Of a stretch of 64,000 nt of DNA, positions 41,557 to 53,186 are shown piece by piece. This stretch comes from Rhodosorus marinus (taxonomy: Eukaryota; Rhodophyta; Stylonematophyceae; Stylonematales; Stylonemataceae): assembly GCA_029953675.1 (NCBI GenBank), contig JAMWBK010000011.1:744001-808000 (forward strand), in the 5' to 3' direction. The notes beneath the pieces are model-generated. The model saw only the letters and a list, made by a program, of their open reading frames with translations, ran no database searches and was not told the DNA's origin. A program made the translations under genes and the position numbers. The first letter of the stretch is position 1. Each line of letters begins with the position of its first letter.

Positions 41557-43029
41557 ATGGACTATGTAGGAAGTCCTGCGTCGAGAATATGTCGTTACTT
41601 GGTGTGGAACTCAGTTCCGATGAACTGGATTCTTTTCAATCTGCACAAGCTGTCTGTTCCGGAGTCGGTGGATTGGAAGACCCTGCTGATGGACTCCCGG
41701 GTGGTTGTTCCCGAAGCGACGCTTCAGGTTTTGCAGGAAAATGAAATGAGCAAGATGTTGGCAGCTTTGCAGCAACCGTTCCTGTTAACGACCCAGTTCG
41801 GCAATGAGTCTTACTCGCTTGGCTCTGGATGGGCATTCATGGGTGGACTCCCGGAGGTGGACGGGGAAGTAAACCCTGGGTTCACAGGTTTGAAGAGGAT
41901 CAGGTTCCTAATGTACATGGAGGGTTCTGATGTAATCGAGCTGTTGAGTACTGAGGTAGTCCCTGGAATCGTGGCTTTTGTGAAGTCCACGGATGTGAAC
42001 GAGAGGGTAACCCTGTCGACTTGGGGGATACTGGACAAAGCGACGGAGACAATCATAGGGACGCAGCCTTCTGGCAACCTCAGAGTCTGCGAAATGTGCG
42101 AACTGTTGAACATACCGTGTAGCCCATCGACTTGTAAGAACGAAGAGGTATTCAAGGAGAAATTTGTTAGTCGGAATCAGCTAAAGGCCCGATGGGATTT
42201 CGAGAAACTGACAATGGAGTACGGCTATCAGTGGATGGTAGGAACATGGAAGGTTCCAATGGGAGATCTCGAGCCCATAACACTGAAGCAACAGTGCCAC
42301 AGTCGCGGTGCTTTGTTTGATAAGGCACTGGAGTGCGTGACCCAGGACGAAGTTCTAAGGGTTCTTCCGCCGAGGGCCTCATTTCGAGCTGTTAAGTATG
42401 AGAAGGACGTTGCTAGCTATTTTCTGGACCTGGAGAACGAGTATGGGATGTTAGGCGAAGAGTCATTCGCGGACGGTGGTCTCGAGCTCATCGGTACAAG
42501 CAGCCTTTTTGATGACGCTCTGGATCCTGCAGCGGGATATGAGGGAGCACATATTGTGGGGATTAGCTCGCAGTTTTCGGGGGAAAAAGGATTTCCGAGG
42601 GATGCTGACGAGTTGGCGGAGCGCGTGAGAATTCTAGACCGCAGATCAAGTGGCAGCGAGTCGAAAACTGCTTCGTGCGATATATGTGGGAAGCAGTTCA
42701 TGAGAGATTTTGAAGTTAAGAGACACAAAGTGACGGTTCATCAAAAGCGGCGGGACTTTGCCTGTGCAGAGTGCGGAAGAAACTTTACACAGATTGGACA
42801 CTTGAACGAACATGTAAGAGTTCATCACAGCGGGAAGAACCTGCACGTCTGCAAAGTCTGTGGGAAGAAGTTTGGCGTGAAGTCGAAGTTGAGACGACAC
42901 GAATCAGCGGTCCACGAGAATCGCCGTACTTTCCCATGCAGAATTTGTAACCAATCGTACAAAGACAAGTCGTATCTGAGACAGCACTGGATGAGTCAGC
43001 ATCCAAGGGAAAGGTGGCAAAACACTTGA
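41557..43029 (+). CDS. Long four-finger C2H2 protein, longest linker
   Basis: 490 residues, starting MDYVGSPASRICRYLVWNS. The N-terminal domain is at 4-292: LGSGWAFMGGLPE at 88-100, four Cys at 178/181/188/193 (CEMCELLNIPCSPSTC) and PPRASFR at 271-277 (the usual His before PPR is Leu). The linker is about 80 residues, acidic and Gly/Ser-containing. The fingers are 374-395, 403-424, 432-453 and 461-482. Contacts are RFER, QGHE, VSKR and DSYQ. It shares GN.SYSLGSGWAF and the long linker with 44708, its closest relative. Confidence 0.93.
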   Translation: MDYVGSPASRICRYLVWNSVPMNWILFNLHKLSVPESVDWKTLLMDSRVVVPEATLQVLQENEMSKMLAALQQPFLLTTQFGNESYSLGSGWAFMGGLPEVDGEVNPGFTGLKRIRFLMYMEGSDVIELLSTEVVPGIVAFVKSTDVNERVTLSTWGILDKATETIIGTQPSGNLRVCEMCELLNIPCSPSTCKNEEVFKEKFVSRNQLKARWDFEKLTMEYGYQWMVGTWKVPMGDLEPITLKQQCHSRGALFDKALECVTQDEVLRVLPPRASFRAVKYEKDVASYFLDLENEYGMLGEESFADGGLELIGTSSLFDDALDPAAGYEGAHIVGISSQFSGEKGFPRDADELAERVRILDRRSSGSESKTASCDICGKQFMRDFEVKRHKVTVHQKRRDFACAECGRNFTQIGHLNEHVRVHHSGKNLHVCKVCGKKFGVKSKLRRHESAVHENRRTFPCRICNQSYKDKSYLRQHWMSQHPRERWQNT

Positions 43030-44707
43030 GCACAGTCGTGAACACACCCCGGTCGTCAGAAAACAGGGAGTGAACACCCACGTATCATAGAGTTGGTTGA
43101 GGCTTCACTGGCACTAAGAACTCAGGTGGAAAGCAGGACGTCTTTTACAGACATAAATGTAAATATATATATATATATTCTCAAATCAGATGTAGAACAA
43201 CTCGTTTCTGAACTGGTGTTGGACTGTTAGCGCCGCGAGAATACGCTTCAATGAGTCGTTGCGAATCGGTCAGGGGACGTTCGGAGACTTGGCATACTCA
43301 ATCGGAACTGGATCCCGAACCCAAGCCGCCTGATTATGGACGTTTATGGATGCATAAACGAATCCGACTCTTGAGCTCGTAACAGACGGGAATACCGCGA
43401 ACAAACTGTGCCGGCACACCAATCCGCACCCTCCAGGGGCCTCGGACTCAGCGTTCAAGTCATGTACTCGAAGCAAATACAACCAGGCGGGGAGTAGACG
43501 GACCTGTACGTCCCCAAATCTTTAATCTGGCACAGATGCTAGAGGATCTCGACAAGCTACATATGACGCTGATTGTTCCTAAAAAAAGTGCTTGCGCTCC
43601 AGCCCGCACCCTTCAAGGTCGCGGACTAAAAATTCTCCACGATCCGTTCCTCATATCATGTTTTCTACAGCCGGACCGCATGCTAAGAGTTGGGGGGCAG
43701 TTTTCGTTTTGTCCGCGCTCTCTGCCGGCGGTCCGATCTCCACTAGTTAAAGACGTAGTTCGTGTGCTTGTCCGTCGTCCCTGATGGCTCCTCCTGCCAC
43801 CAAAATCCCCATCTGCTATCATCGTTGAGAGACAGTATCTTACTCTTTACAGTCCCACAAAAACTCAGCAGGATTTGCGTTCGGAAAGTCCTCTTTATAG
43901 AAATGCGCTTTTGGAGGAGACCAAAATGGCGTTTGGAAAGGAAGAGCCTGAAGCAGATGGTTGTCGGCTGGAGTAGGAACCCCTTCTAGACTTTTTCAGT
44001 CCTTGTACAATCTTTGTCCACTATTAAAAAAGGCCCTTCTTCCCCGTTGAAACGGACAAAGCGGAAGAGACATCAGGCTCACATGTTCTCCTCAGGGTCG
44101 GTAGATGCTGTATTGTCGTCTCGACGTTCGGGTTGGGACCAAGCGGATGGGTAGGTGGTAGGGAGTTGTCCCCTTCCGAGCTTGGTTTTCATATCTTGGA
44201 ACGGACAACGGACAAAAGCGGAAGAGAATCGCAAGCCCATGTTATGCTCAAGGTCTGTAGCTGCTGTATTGTCGTCTCTCTCGTTTCGGGTTGGCATCAA
44301 GGTTGATGAGGACGTGGTAGAGAGTCGTCACACCTTCCGAGCTTGGTTTTCATATCCTCTTTTTGTTATGTGGAAGAGGACGGCGTGTGGTGCGACTTGC
44401 CGATATTGTAGGTTAGGAGTCGGTCGTTGGAGAGGGGTTGATTTTGTTTTGACGGAGCGACGAGGTAGCTGTGCTGGGCTTGCGGGGGTAGGGGGTGGGA
44501 ATGTCTATGGCGATGTGAGCGCGGGAAGAGAGATGTTGGAGCTGGTGGAGGTAGGTTTCACTGAGGTTTTGATGCTAGCTTTCACGGGGGTGAGTTTGGG
44601 GCTGAACAGGGTTTGGGTTTGAGGTTGAGTTTTGTCAAAGGTCTACAAGGAGGCCTGTTGGGAGACGCGACGGTGCTCGCAAGTTGGAGAACCTAAGGTT
44701 CGAAGCG
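43030..44707. other. Intergenic, 1.7 kb, with duplicated segment
   Basis: A (ta)n run lies at about 43165-43179, soon after the stop. A two-unit direct repeat is at 44046-44358, followed by a G+T-rich tract to the next start. The frame 44155-44622 runs through the repeat and has no domain. Confidence 0.6.
44046..44358. repeat. Direct repeat, two units of ~155-160 bp
   Basis: Shared blocks in order are acggacaaa.gcggaagaga, gctgtattgtcgtctc, cgggttgg, and ccttccgagcttggttttca followed by tatc. A third partial unit start may lie inside the second (two acggacaa words). Confidence 0.75.
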
Positions 44708-46174
44708 ATGGTGGAAAGTGGGAGTCCGTTTTCTAGTCTATGCGAGTACTTGGAGGACAACCCCGTTGCGACGAGTTGGACTCTGTTTGGGATGAACAAA
44801 CTCGCGATGCCGGATGCTGGAGAATGGCAAACGCTTCTGATTGACAACCGCACTTTCATTCCTGAGGCCACCCGTCAGGTTCTTGAACGCTCGGAAATCT
44901 GCAACTTGATGTACACTCTAAAGGAGCCTTGGCTATTGATGACCCAATTTGGCAATCGGGACTACTCGCTGGGATCTGGATGGGCGTTTATTGGAGGGTT
45001 ACCTGAGAAGGACGGTGTTGTAAATAAAGACTTCAAACGGCTCGAGAGAATCCACTGGCTAAGCTTCAGGGAAGGTTCGAAGATGACCACGCTTCTATTG
45101 AACGAAGTCGAACCAGGAATTCTAGCATTTGCCAAATCTCAGGAGCTGAACGAGAGGCAGAACCGGACAATATGGGGTATAGTGGACCAGAACACGCAGA
45201 GGATCTTGTCGTCGAACGTGTCCGATGATCATAAGACGTGTGATGCATGCCACTTGCTGGGCATCGCCTGTGAACCTCTAACCTGCCCTAACCAAGGTAT
45301 GTTTCTAGCTCAGTGGAATCGGAGAATGGAGATGCATGCCAATTGGGATTTTGAATTGCTAGCTATGGAGTACGGAGAGGGTTGGTTGAACGGGACGTGG
45401 AAGGTTCCAGTGGGGAATCTCGAGCCGGTGACAGTATTCAACTCTTGCCACAGACGTGGGTCGGTTTTTGATTCGGCGCTGCTTTGCGTTCTTCAAGAGG
45501 AAGCGCTCACTGTTCACCCGCCAAGGTCCACATTCCGAGTGGCTAAGTACGAACAGAAAGTTGTTGACAATTTTCTGGGTCTAGAGGGACACAACTTTTG
45601 GAACCGAGAGACCGCGGTACATGGTGGTGAACTCGTCCTGGGCGACAGCAGCTTGGATGACTCTACGCCATCTTCGGCTCAGGACGGCACGGAATCCTGC
45701 CAGTCGTGGATTAGAAGCGAGGGCTTGGCAAACAATGGTGGCGCCGTGGCGAAGGGGAACCACAGAGTTGGAAGCGAGGATGCTGATTCGAAGGCGTCGA
45801 GAAAGTTTCAGTGCGACGTGTGTGGAATGATGTTTAAGAGGAGTTATGAAACTAAGAGGCACCGAGCGACTGTTCACCAGAAACGCCGGGACTACACGTG
45901 CGCTGAATGTGGGAAGAATTTCACTCAGAACGGACATCTGAACGAGCATGTAAAGGTTTATCACATCGGGAAGAACGTGCCCACATGTAAGCTTTGCGGG
46001 AAAAAGTTTGGGAACAAGTCGAAGCTGAACCGACATGTGGCCACGGTTCATGAGAATAGCCGTACCTTCCAGTGCAACGTTTGCAGAGGGATGTACAAGG
46101 AGAAATCCTATCTCAAGCAGCACGTAATAAGCCAACATGGAGTTGAAAGCTGGAAAGAGGCGGTTGGGAGCTAG
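44708..46174 (+). CDS. Long four-finger C2H2 protein
   Basis: 488 residues from the first in-frame ATG (MVESGSPFSSLCEYLEDNP). The N-terminal domain has KLAMPDAGEW, LGSGWAFIGGLPE at 88-100, four Cys at 178/181/188/193 (CDACHLLGIACEPLTC) and HPPRSTFR. The linker is about 75 residues, acidic and Ser-rich. The fingers are at about 369-390, 398-419, 427-448 and 456-477. Contacts are RYER, QGHE, NSKR and ESYQ. FTQNGHLNEH and GKKFGNKSKL are typical. It is related to 41557. Confidence 0.93.
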   Translation: MVESGSPFSSLCEYLEDNPVATSWTLFGMNKLAMPDAGEWQTLLIDNRTFIPEATRQVLERSEICNLMYTLKEPWLLMTQFGNRDYSLGSGWAFIGGLPEKDGVVNKDFKRLERIHWLSFREGSKMTTLLLNEVEPGILAFAKSQELNERQNRTIWGIVDQNTQRILSSNVSDDHKTCDACHLLGIACEPLTCPNQGMFLAQWNRRMEMHANWDFELLAMEYGEGWLNGTWKVPVGNLEPVTVFNSCHRRGSVFDSALLCVLQEEALTVHPPRSTFRVAKYEQKVVDNFLGLEGHNFWNRETAVHGGELVLGDSSLDDSTPSSAQDGTESCQSWIRSEGLANNGGAVAKGNHRVGSEDADSKASRKFQCDVCGMMFKRSYETKRHRATVHQKRRDYTCAECGKNFTQNGHLNEHVKVYHIGKNVPTCKLCGKKFGNKSKLNRHVATVHENSRTFQCNVCRGMYKEKSYLKQHVISQHGVESWKEAVGS

Positions 46175-47528
46175 GAGACCCGAGAAGACCCTTCAACTGT
46201 ACTGCGTGATGACTTTAGGTTGTACACACGACAATCACGAAATTGAACGGAAAAGACTGTATCCTAGGGGCGAAGCGCTGCTGATCGGGGCTTTCGGGGC
46301 TCTCCCTTGATGAAGAACTCGCCTACTCGAAACCCTGCGACCATGAACAGCGTCATATTTATTGGGCCTTTAACCTCTCCTGGAGTTTTGATTCCTAGAT
46401 ACGGAATCGGCGCTTTTTCTTATTTATTGGCGAAAGAAGGAAACGTTGCATAATCCCACGCCAGCGACAACTTTGAAATCTCACAATGTCTACCATACCT
46501 ACGTTTATAAAACTATAGACTCGATTCGCATTACTCCTTCGCTCCTTGGGTCTGCTTGGGTCCATGAACCGCGAGATGTCCTTTTCGTCACGAAACAGAT
46601 CATGTACGCGGCATAATCACCTTTTCCGACCTCGATATTCTCGACACGAGTAGAGGATCCGCTGCAATCAGCCGTGCAAATCTGAAAAAGAAATTGAAAA
46701 GCGTGCGGAGCTAGTCAACGAGAAGATCTGCCCCACTTCCCAAAAAGCGAACCCATTGCCCTTGGCACAGCACTCTTGTGTGTGTGAAGTGGGAACAAGA
46801 CGGCTCTAAGCAGTGACGATACGAGGTATAGACAGCGGAGCGCTTGTATCCATGCACACTCATGCAAGCACTCTCTACAGTTTAGCAGCTCCTGGCTTAC
46901 CTACTCTACCATGAACGGGAATAGACCACGAAGAGCAGCGATGCTATGTGCTTACATGCGTCAAAAGGGCTCTCGAGCCATTCAGGATGAGAAGGATAGA
47001 CGGCGGAGCGGATGTATCCGCAGTCATAGAAGCACTCTCTAGAGTTCAGCAGCCACCTGGCTCGTCTACGTTACCACAAACGCCAATAGACCACGAAGCG
47101 AAGCGTTGCTATCCGCGATGATTCTCGTAAGTCATGGAGGATGAGAAGGATAGAGGGCGGAGCAGATGTATCGGTGCCGTAGTTACTCCTGATAGAGTTA
47201 CATGCAAAGCAAACAACTCGGCGGGCAGTGGGTGAGAGCTAGCACTTCTGCAAGGGAGCTGATCCAGTTTGCTCTGTGTTACAAACTGGACGTTGAATGA
47301 GTGAAGCAATTTTCGACCAGAGGGGGATGGGCACATCTTAGTTGAGGATGGAACGCAGCACGGGCTGCGACGTCGTTGAGATGGAACGGGCGCAGGGTTT
47401 GCATGCTTTTGCGTTTTCGAGACCAAGCTTCCCGTGAGGAGAGGAGTTGACTCCTCTGGAGGAGGAGAAATTGGCGAAAACGCTGTTTGCTTGGGCATCG
47501 TGACCGTAGCGTGAGGGGTTTGGGTGAG
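46175..47528. other. Intergenic, 1.35 kb, with tandem repeat
   Basis: A 2.3-unit direct repeat occupies 46825-47190. The last ~250 bases are enriched in G and T, moderately so. Confidence 0.6.
46825..47190. repeat. Direct repeat, ~160 bp, 2.3 units
   Basis: Each unit starts with atagac.gcggagcg..tgtatcc (about 46827, 46994, 47152) and continues with gcactctcta, ttcagcag and aatagaccacgaag. The third unit is cut short. Confidence 0.8.
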
Positions 47529-48863
47529 ATGGCTGCCATTGGAAGGCACTTTTCGAGTTTGTGCCCTGGTCTGGGGACGGGCTCGATTCCGATAGACTGG
47601 GCGCTTTACAAGATACACAAGTTGGTGGTTCCGGAGCCAGGTCAGTGGCGGATGATGCTTATGGACCTCCGGATGAACGTGCCTGATATCACTCGTGCGG
47701 TCCTGGAATCTTCAGAGTTGCTCAGCGTCCTCTCTGCGCTTCAGCAGCCGGTGCTTCTGATGACTCAGTATGGGAATGAGGATTACGCGCTCGGATCTGG
47801 ATGGGCGTTCGTACGGGGACTACCTGAGGTAAACGGATCACCGAACAGGAAGTTTGCAGGCCTCCAGAGAATCCGATTCACCAGCTACGTCAAGGATTCC
47901 AAGTTGACGACGATTCTCGCAATCCATATTTCGTCGGATATTGTTGCGTTTTCGAAGAGCGAAGAGTTGAATGGAAGGGCAAACCGCACCACTTGGGGCC
48001 TCGTCGACAAACGGACCGAGTTAATTCTGCAACTAAATACCGGGGACGACGACTACAGGCAGTGTGACATGTGCGGACTGGCTGGTACACATTGCGACCC
48101 GAGCACCTGCCTCCACGTTCAAAAATTTGAGGACCTCAGGCTGGAAAGGAACCGGATGAGGGAGAAATCGAGTATGGAAACGATAATAATGGATTATATG
48201 ATGAGCTGGTTGAACGGCGTGTGGAAGATTCCTGTGGGGGATTTCGAGCCGGTGACGCTGATCCACAGGCCGCACCGAAATGGGATGGTGTTCGACACCT
48301 GCGTACTATTTGTCCTGCAGGATGAAATAGTTGGTGTCCACCCGCCGAGGTCTTCGTTCCGAGCAATCCAATCTCAGAGGGCAGCTGCCCATGGGGTTTT
48401 TAGCTCGGAGGAAGGTGGCGCAGGGCCGCCGAGAGGAGAAGCTCCTACTTCGGACGATACGAATTCGGTAGAACAGAGCACTTCGCCAGCAGCAGGTTCC
48501 CCTGTGCCCAGAAATGTTTGTCGGGTATGTGGGATGGTCTTTAAGCGGCATTATGAAACGTCTAGGCATGTGGAAACTGTTCACCGGAAACGAAGGAACT
48601 ATTCGTGCCCGCAATGTGGAAGAAATTTCCTTCAGAATGGACACCTGCACGAGCACATCAGGCTCAGGCACAGCGCGGAGAAGCCGTATCAGTGCAAAAT
48701 TTGCAAAAGGGGTTTTGGTGGCAAGGCAAAGGTGGACCGACACATGGCTACAGTACATGAGAATCGGCGAAATTTCAAGTGCAGCAAGTGCAGCGGGTCG
48801 TACAAGGAGAAGTCGTACTTGAAGCGGCATATGATGAATCAGCACGGGATTGAGTTTACGTAA
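47529..48863 (+). CDS. Long four-finger C2H2 protein
   Basis: 444 residues from the first in-frame ATG (MAAIGRHFSSLCPGL). The N-terminal domain has LGSGWAFVRGLPE (the first Gly of GGLPE is Arg), four Cys at 179/182/189/194 (CDMCGLAGTHCDPSTC) and HPPRSSFR. The linker is acidic with Ser/Pro. The fingers are at about 331-352, 360-381, 389-410 and 418-439. Finger 2 is followed by EKPYQC, the only linker in the array that resembles the classical TGEKPY form. Contacts are RYER, QGHE, GAKR (FGGKAKVDRH) and ESYR. Confidence 0.92.
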   Translation: MAAIGRHFSSLCPGLGTGSIPIDWALYKIHKLVVPEPGQWRMMLMDLRMNVPDITRAVLESSELLSVLSALQQPVLLMTQYGNEDYALGSGWAFVRGLPEVNGSPNRKFAGLQRIRFTSYVKDSKLTTILAIHISSDIVAFSKSEELNGRANRTTWGLVDKRTELILQLNTGDDDYRQCDMCGLAGTHCDPSTCLHVQKFEDLRLERNRMREKSSMETIIMDYMMSWLNGVWKIPVGDFEPVTLIHRPHRNGMVFDTCVLFVLQDEIVGVHPPRSSFRAIQSQRAAAHGVFSSEEGGAGPPRGEAPTSDDTNSVEQSTSPAAGSPVPRNVCRVCGMVFKRHYETSRHVETVHRKRRNYSCPQCGRNFLQNGHLHEHIRLRHSAEKPYQCKICKRGFGGKAKVDRHMATVHENRRNFKCSKCSGSYKEKSYLKRHMMNQHGIEFT

Positions 48864-51614
48864 GCGTGCGATTTTAATGGGCGCGCTGCATAGTCATCAT
48901 TGCCGACAATAGCAGACCGAAAAAAGGAGGATTGTTCTTATTCCGTGCCCCGAAAATGGTTGCTGGAAAGGGTAGCACATGAAGATTTGATTTCGCTATT
49001 CGTTGAGTGTGGACGACGGAAGCTCCGAGGAATGCTGCAATGGGCTTTTCTCGAGGCTACCCTACATAGGACAACCATCGCCTTGCGAAGCCTGTCAAGC
49101 GCTAGATGGATCTTGCCACTTTTGTGGAGTTTGCCTGATATTCTGAGTTTCGCATTCTTCTGGTATTCTGATACGTGTACATCCCCACTGGATTAGCGGG
49201 TTGGCGGGGGGAGGGGGTACATGAATCACAACGCCATTAGAACGCGAAACTGCTGGCGAAATCAGCAGAAATCGGCCAAGCGGAGTTCGTAGCTTGAGCA
49301 GTCCGGGCAGTTTCGCTTGAGGAGCCTTTTTGTGTTAGGAGCAGCTCCTGCCGCTGGAGACTTCGACGTGAGTGACTCTAGCCCTAGGTCCATTTATTCT
49401 TGTCTCAGTATAACCGCTGCCGACATGCACGAAAGGGAGCAACTACGACCAACAATCACAGCTCCAGCTAACGTCATATCAATGAAAGCTGAAGTTTTGG
49501 TGCTAGTTATCCACTATATATTTTGGCTTTTGAAAATCGAACTAAAACACGTCGCAAACCAAAGGAACAAGATCATTGCCCTGGAGCCCTGAAAGAGCTT
49601 TTCGCATTCAATGCTTTGCAATATCCCCCATGATCGCGCATTCTCCGTAATGTTTGTTCCAAGAAATTGCCTTAAGAAGAAGTTCCCTTGGGCAGCGAGA
49701 GAAAAGCTCCTTTGCCAGATCTATAGATAATGGTATTGTTTTCAATTGATAGTGTGCTCGATTCTCGTCTCACCTCTAATAGCATCGAGCTAACAACGGC
49801 AACAATTTGTTTAGAGCCTATCTACCCTGAGGAGCGGAAAGGGGGGCCGTTGATGACGCGCGTCCAACAACAAAGCACCGTTCGAACGCCAGAGAGTCAC
49901 AGACACCTCCGAGACGATGCTGTCAAGACGGCCGTGGCTCGTTGCGAAAAACACGATGACGCCAACGAGAAGTAACAACGTCTAACAGACCAAAAGCAAT
50001 CGATGATCGGCGGTACATTCCGATGAGACAGAGCCCAGTACCGAAAAGTTGGATGAGTCATCGCCGCAGCGTGCTGAGACTCCTTCAGTCGTCGCACTGA
50101 ACCAGAGGCAGCACCACGGCGTTGTTCAGACGTGGGAAGATATCGCACAGCGAAAGACCTGCTTCTACCAACGGCGGATCTATCGCTATACTTATGCATC
50201 GTGATTGATACTGTGGTCGTTTGTGTATTCTCTTGGACTTTCGCAGTCGCTCTCTGCTTACACTCAGATATGAGAATATTGCAAATAAAGTTTTTATTAA
50301 ACATATTATAATAATCCAATTACAATCTTCTCACAACTCATCCTTTTCCAAATATATAAATAAATAGAATAATGTAACGATTTCCGTTTTAAATATTACT
50401 TGAAACATCTTTTCTTGTCCAATCCAATCAATCCCATAATGGAGACAACTTTGGCCAAGCACTGTAGTTGCTGTCTGATTGCTGCTTCTTGCGTTGCGCA
50501 GAGCTACGTCCTTTTTTTCGTAAGACTTCTAGTCGAAACCTCTTATGCGGAGATATATAAGCACAATCAATCCACCTCGTACCATCAAAGCAGCAGTTCG
50601 ACAGATATAGCCCCTCCAAATCAAGCCCATACTTGAGCCGCAACTTTGACAAGGTCTGTAGTTGTGGTCCGATCGCTCTCGCGGTGCACAGAGCTACGTC
50701 CATTTTTGCGTAAGAGTTCTGGTTGAAACCGCTTATGCGGAGATAGGTAAGCACAATCAGCCCACCTCGTGTCATCAAAGAAGCAGTTCGTAGACATGGC
50801 CCCTCCAAATCAATCCCATACTTGAGACAACCTCGACAAGGACTGTAGTTGCAGTCCGATTGCTGTTACTCCCGGCGTTTGCACAGAGCTACGTGCATTT
50901 TGTGTAAAAGGTCTGGTCGAAACGGCTTATGCCGAGACAGATAAGTACAATCAGCCCACCTCGCATCGTCAAAGACGCAGTTCTACAGACATAGCCCCTC
51001 GTCGCTGTCAAAGCAGGGCTTTTTCGTTGTCACCAAAAGTATTGCAGGCGTTGCTATAACTCTAGAGCGAATCCCGCAGGAGCTATGGAAGCTGACTTGA
51101 TGGAAACTCCGGAAAAGACGTTGAGGCCGCACTATCAGCACATCCAAACTCCGGCAGATTCTGCGCTGAGGAAGGGGAAGGTGGATGCCTCACGAAAGGG
51201 AAATGAGAAGTATAGCTGTTGAGCAAACGGTAAAGCGAGGCACTTGCTCGTCTTTCGTCGTTCAAAGACAGGTTTGTTGCTTAAGATGGAGCACTTTGTG
51301 AGTGTGTGGAAGGAGTAGATGTGGAGTGACAACGGAGGGAACTTGGGTGAGGTGGTTTGTGCTTTGTTTTTGTTCTTTTTTTTTGGGGGGGGTTTGGTGA
51401 AAGTCTCGCTGGGAAGAGAGTTGTTTGAAAGAAAGGTTGAGATGAGGAATCGAAAAAGAAGCTCCTGCTTTGCTAATTTGGAGGAATTTTTTGTTGCTCC
51501 TCGGGAAGAGTGGGGTTCTGATGTGGTTGTTTATAGTTTGTTCCTAGGGGCTTGGGCTCCTTGAAAAGCGGGTGTTGGAAAGAGCATCGTGAGGGAGGAG
51601 GTCTTTTGAAAACC
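48864..51614. other. Intergenic, 2.75 kb, with triplicated segment
   Basis: It contains the three-unit repeat 50441-51001 and an AT-rich stretch (about 50270-50400). A G+T-rich tract runs from about 51310 to the next start. No gene is supported. Confidence 0.6.
50441..51001. repeat. Direct repeat, three units of ~190 bp
   Basis: The units start near 50441, 50633 and 50824. Shared blocks are ctgtagttg, cagagctacgt, gtcgaaac..cttatgc, gcacaatcagcccacctcg, atcaaag.agcagttc and atagcccctc. Frames through the copies shift, so it is noncoding. Confidence 0.85.
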
Positions 51615-52991
51615 ATGGATTTGGTTGCAACAGAGAGTTTGGGTCGGTCCGTTTGCACGCTATCGTCTGTGTTTGAGTGGAACTCGATTCCTTTGAATTG
51701 GATGATGTTCAAGAGCGATAAACAGGCTGTTCCACACGCTGGAGACTGGACGATTATGTTGATGGATACGATTTTTAAAATTCCAGAGGCAACTGGTAGG
51801 GCACTGCAAAAGTCTGAGGTGGCTAGGATGATATCTGTGTTGAACCAACCGTCGCTGATGATGACGGAGGTTCACGAAAGGAACTATTCGCTAGGGTCTG
51901 GGTGGGCGTTCGTAGGTGGTTTACCGCAGTTGGGCCTAAGACTGAACTCAAAGTTTCAAGGACTGCAACGCGTTCGGTTTGTTACGTTCTTCGAGAACTA
52001 CAAAGCTGTTGTGGTCTTGTCCAGCGAAGTACGACCTGGGGTGATTGCCTTTATTAGACTCGCCGAGGTGAATGGGAGATACAACTACAGTATATGGGGA
52101 CTAGCAGAAAAAGATAGCGGAACGATAGTGGCGAGTCAGGACCACCTCGATAGACGAAACTGTGATATGTGCAATCTGATGGACATAGCGTGCGATCCTC
52201 GGAGCTGCAAGAACGAACAGTCGTTTGATGACCTGCGAGCGTCGAGAGAAGCAATTTTGGATCGGATGGAGTACCCCATGTACACGATGGAATACACCAA
52301 GGCGTGGCTTCCTGGCAAGTGGACAGTACCTGTGGGACCGTTGGAGCCAGTGACCTTCAGAACGTCAGGGTACATTTCTGGAGCTAGTTTTGAGTTGGCT
52401 TTGCTATCAGTGCGTCAAGATGAGTCAATGAGGGTACATCCTCCGCGAGGTACCTTCAGATTCGTCAAGCTTGGGATGAACGAAATGGACTACTTCCTGA
52501 ACCTGGAGGGGACGTCCACGGCGGAGACGGCTCTGTCAAATGGAACTCCTCAGATATCCTATGAAAAGCAAACTGACGAGGTTAGTGTTTTGGACTCTGT
52601 CGAGGAGGAGACTAAAGAGTTACCTCGGACGAAGGGGAGCACGAAAGTGTGTGAATTATGCGGTATGAGCTTCAGAAGAGTCCATGATCTCAAAAGACAT
52701 GGCGTGGCGATTCACGGGAAGAAGAAGGATTACACGTGCAGATATTGCCAGCAGACTTTTACTCAGAACGGACACCTTAATGAGCACATCCGAGTAACGC
52801 ACAGTGGCAGGAATGTTTTTAAGTGCGATATCTGCCAAAGCGTATTTGGAGCCAGGTCCAAATTGCAGCGTCACATCACAACGGTTCACGAGAATCGTCG
52901 AAATTTCGAGTGCGGAATTTGTCGTGGGAAGTACAAAGAAAAATCGTACTTGAAACAGCACATGCAGGCTGTTCACGGCGAGGAAATGTGA
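51615..52991 (+). CDS. Long four-finger C2H2 protein, twin of the 59418 gene
   Basis: 458 residues from the first in-frame ATG (MDLVATESLG). The N-terminal domain has LGSGWAFVGGLPQ, four Cys at 183/186/193/198 (CDMCNLMDIACDPRSC) and HPPRGTFR. The linker is short and acidic. The fingers are 346-367, 375-396, 404-425 and 433-454. Contacts are RHDR, QGHE, ASKR and ESYQ. It is nearly identical to the 59418 protein through residue ~344 (about 17 differences) but differs at about 25 of the last 113 residues. The similarity continues about 40 bases past the stop (gaggaattcc, acatcctgtt). Confidence 0.94.
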   Translation: MDLVATESLGRSVCTLSSVFEWNSIPLNWMMFKSDKQAVPHAGDWTIMLMDTIFKIPEATGRALQKSEVARMISVLNQPSLMMTEVHERNYSLGSGWAFVGGLPQLGLRLNSKFQGLQRVRFVTFFENYKAVVVLSSEVRPGVIAFIRLAEVNGRYNYSIWGLAEKDSGTIVASQDHLDRRNCDMCNLMDIACDPRSCKNEQSFDDLRASREAILDRMEYPMYTMEYTKAWLPGKWTVPVGPLEPVTFRTSGYISGASFELALLSVRQDESMRVHPPRGTFRFVKLGMNEMDYFLNLEGTSTAETALSNGTPQISYEKQTDEVSVLDSVEEETKELPRTKGSTKVCELCGMSFRRVHDLKRHGVAIHGKKKDYTCRYCQQTFTQNGHLNEHIRVTHSGRNVFKCDICQSVFGARSKLQRHITTVHENRRNFECGICRGKYKEKSYLKQHMQAVHGEEM

Positions 52992-53186
52992 GGAATTCCC
53001 GCTGTAACATCCTGTTGTACATTATCGCGCAGGTTCTTCCTCTAGGATCTTTTTTTTTATTTCTTTATCTTTCCTGTTAAAAATTTTTCTGACTTTGTCG
53101 CGAACCCACGAATCGTGAGCGCGCAACAACTTGAACTAGTCCTGATGTGCGGATTGTCACAAGCTCCTGATTGCAAATAAACGCTG

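Noticed and set aside
46999-47010. gacggcggagcg fits a site I derived from the finger contacts (RNCGGNNGAGCG)
   Set aside because: With eight fixed bases plus one R, about one match is expected by chance in 64 kb on both strands. The recognition code is also uncertain for the E, S and Y contacts.
50428-50808. 126-codon minus frame inside the triplicated segment
   Set aside because: The repeat copies fall into different frames, so the translation is not conserved between units.
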